From Idiomarina sp. MD25a (GTDB lineage: Bacteria; Pseudomonadota; Gammaproteobacteria; Enterobacterales; Alteromonadaceae), in the NCBI RefSeq assembly GCF_001870515.1, contig NZ_MDGT01000001.1, positions 194,284-258,283 on the forward strand: a DNA stretch of 64,000 nt, given 5' to 3'. Shown here piece after piece: positions 62,289 to 64,000 of the stretch. The notes beneath the pieces were generated by a model that was not told the origin of the DNA, made no database searches, and saw nothing but the letters and a program-made list of their open reading frames with translations. How positions within the stretch are numbered: the first letter of the stretch is position 1; each line of letters opens with the position of its first letter. The translations under genes were made by a program, and so were the position numbers.

Positions 62289-62549
62289 AATCTTGACTCC
62301 TAATCTTGAGGCTTACTTAATGAGTCGTACTCGCGTAAGCAAAGGTTGCATCATCGTAGAATTATTTTTGTTATGAGCTAACTATAGCGAGTTATCTATG
62401 TATTTGGGTTTCAAAAGAATGTCTATTTGTAAATGATTGGATCAAATCGCTCAGATGAAGCTGGCTTTGATGAAATTTTTCGAACACAGCATCCAAACTG
62501 GTTATTTTTTCGTCTAATAAGTGATTGCCCTAATCTAGAGGAAGTTAAC

Positions 62550-62720
62550 ATGGCTAACAGCAACCACTCACAGTGGGATTCACATCCTGATATTGGACCT
62601 CAACCCGCCTGTACCGGAGCAGACTTAGATAATGAGACAGGCTTTTGGGAGCGACGTCGACCTATCGATCCGTTTGTCGAACAGAAAGAGTCTGACAGCG
62701 TCGACGATCAACAGGAATAA
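62550..62720 (+). CDS. Short conserved-looking protein of unknown function
   Basis: The 56-residue product begins MANSNHSQWD and is rich in acidic and polar residues, including a WERRRPIDPF segment. The ATG has a strong GAGGAAGTT site upstream, which supports it being translated; the longer frame from 62433 is not supported. It is followed by a bidirectional terminator shared with gdhA. No family is recognised. The 62289-62549 stretch before it contains no other gene I can support. Confidence 0.5.
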   Translation: MANSNHSQWDSHPDIGPQPACTGADLDNETGFWERRRPIDPFVEQKESDSVDDQQE

Positions 62721-62751
62721 AAAAAGGGAGTGCATGCACTCCCCTTTTTAT
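62721..62751. terminator. Bidirectional terminator between the small gene and gdhA
   Basis: GGGAGTGCA and TGCACTCCC (62726-62743) form a near-perfect palindrome flanked by A and T runs (AAAAA before, CTTTTT after), so it can stop transcription from either side. Confidence 0.85.
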
Positions 62752-62767
62752 TTAAATCAATGGCTGC

Positions 62768-64000
<1,233 letters not shown>

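Overview
The window looks like chromosomal core sequence from a marine gammaproteobacterium of the order Alteromonadales, most likely Idiomarina or a close relative. This is inferred from gene content, moderate GC, the groESL-cutA-dsbD-aroQ-accBC-prmA-dusB-fis order, the ast arginine-succinylation genes and the many peptidases. The 16S gene at the left edge would settle it with one database search. I see no phage, insertion sequence, CRISPR array, integrase or obvious island.

Layout. 1-1.8 kb: the promoter-proximal end of an rRNA operon on the minus strand (promoter, boxA, 16S, tRNA-Ile). 2.3-7.4 kb: trmA; a MerC-like membrane protein behind a probable Zur operator; the EF-P module (epmA, efp, divergent epmB); a short PriC-like protein; and a DUF3016 protein. 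7.5-9.6 kb: groESL behind a heat-shock promoter. 9.6-20.3 kb, plus strand: cutA-dsbD, aroQ-accB-accC-prmA, dusB-fis, and purH-(lipoprotein methyltransferase)-purD. 20.4-25.9 kb: an EAL/CBS/GGDEF protein, maoP, an atypical Nramp-type transporter and a TPR-GGDEF protein. 26-28.8 kb: an acetyl-CoA hydrolase/GNAT fusion translationally coupled to a histone-deacetylase-family enzyme. 28.8-36.5 kb: two tandem tRNA-Gly genes, orn, rsgA-psd-glycerophosphodiesterase, and an RND efflux pair. 36.6-43.5 kb: hemE, nudC, rsd, an FkpA-type isomerase, a WD40 lipoprotein, slyX, prkB, rlmJ and a YhfA/OsmC protein. 43.5-47.6 kb: DUF3802-like, astD, astA, astC. 47.9-52.6 kb: PilZ and HDOD signalling proteins, pabA, trpS, rpe, and a small exported protein. 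52.6-64 kb: DUF2970, oligopeptidase A, an S9 dipeptidyl-peptidase lipoprotein, glutathione reductase, an M16 lipoprotein peptidase, two small unknowns, and gdhA running off the right edge.

How they work together. Most genes are housekeeping: translation and its accessory factors, protein folding, fatty-acid initiation, purine synthesis, heme and redox metabolism. Peptidases (M3, S9, M16), arginine succinylation (AstCAD) and GdhA suggest growth on peptides and amino acids. Cyclic-di-GMP signalling recurs (EAL-GGDEF, TPR-GGDEF, PilZ). The parts most worth following up are the acyl-CoA/GNAT plus deacetylase gene pair, the MerC-like gene with its Zur-type palindrome, and the Nramp homologue whose signature metal-binding residues are replaced. 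Starts were moved inward from the longest reading frame where a Shine-Dalgarno sequence, a signal peptide or family length supported it; these choices are noted entry by entry. All function calls rest on reading motifs by eye, not on database searches.
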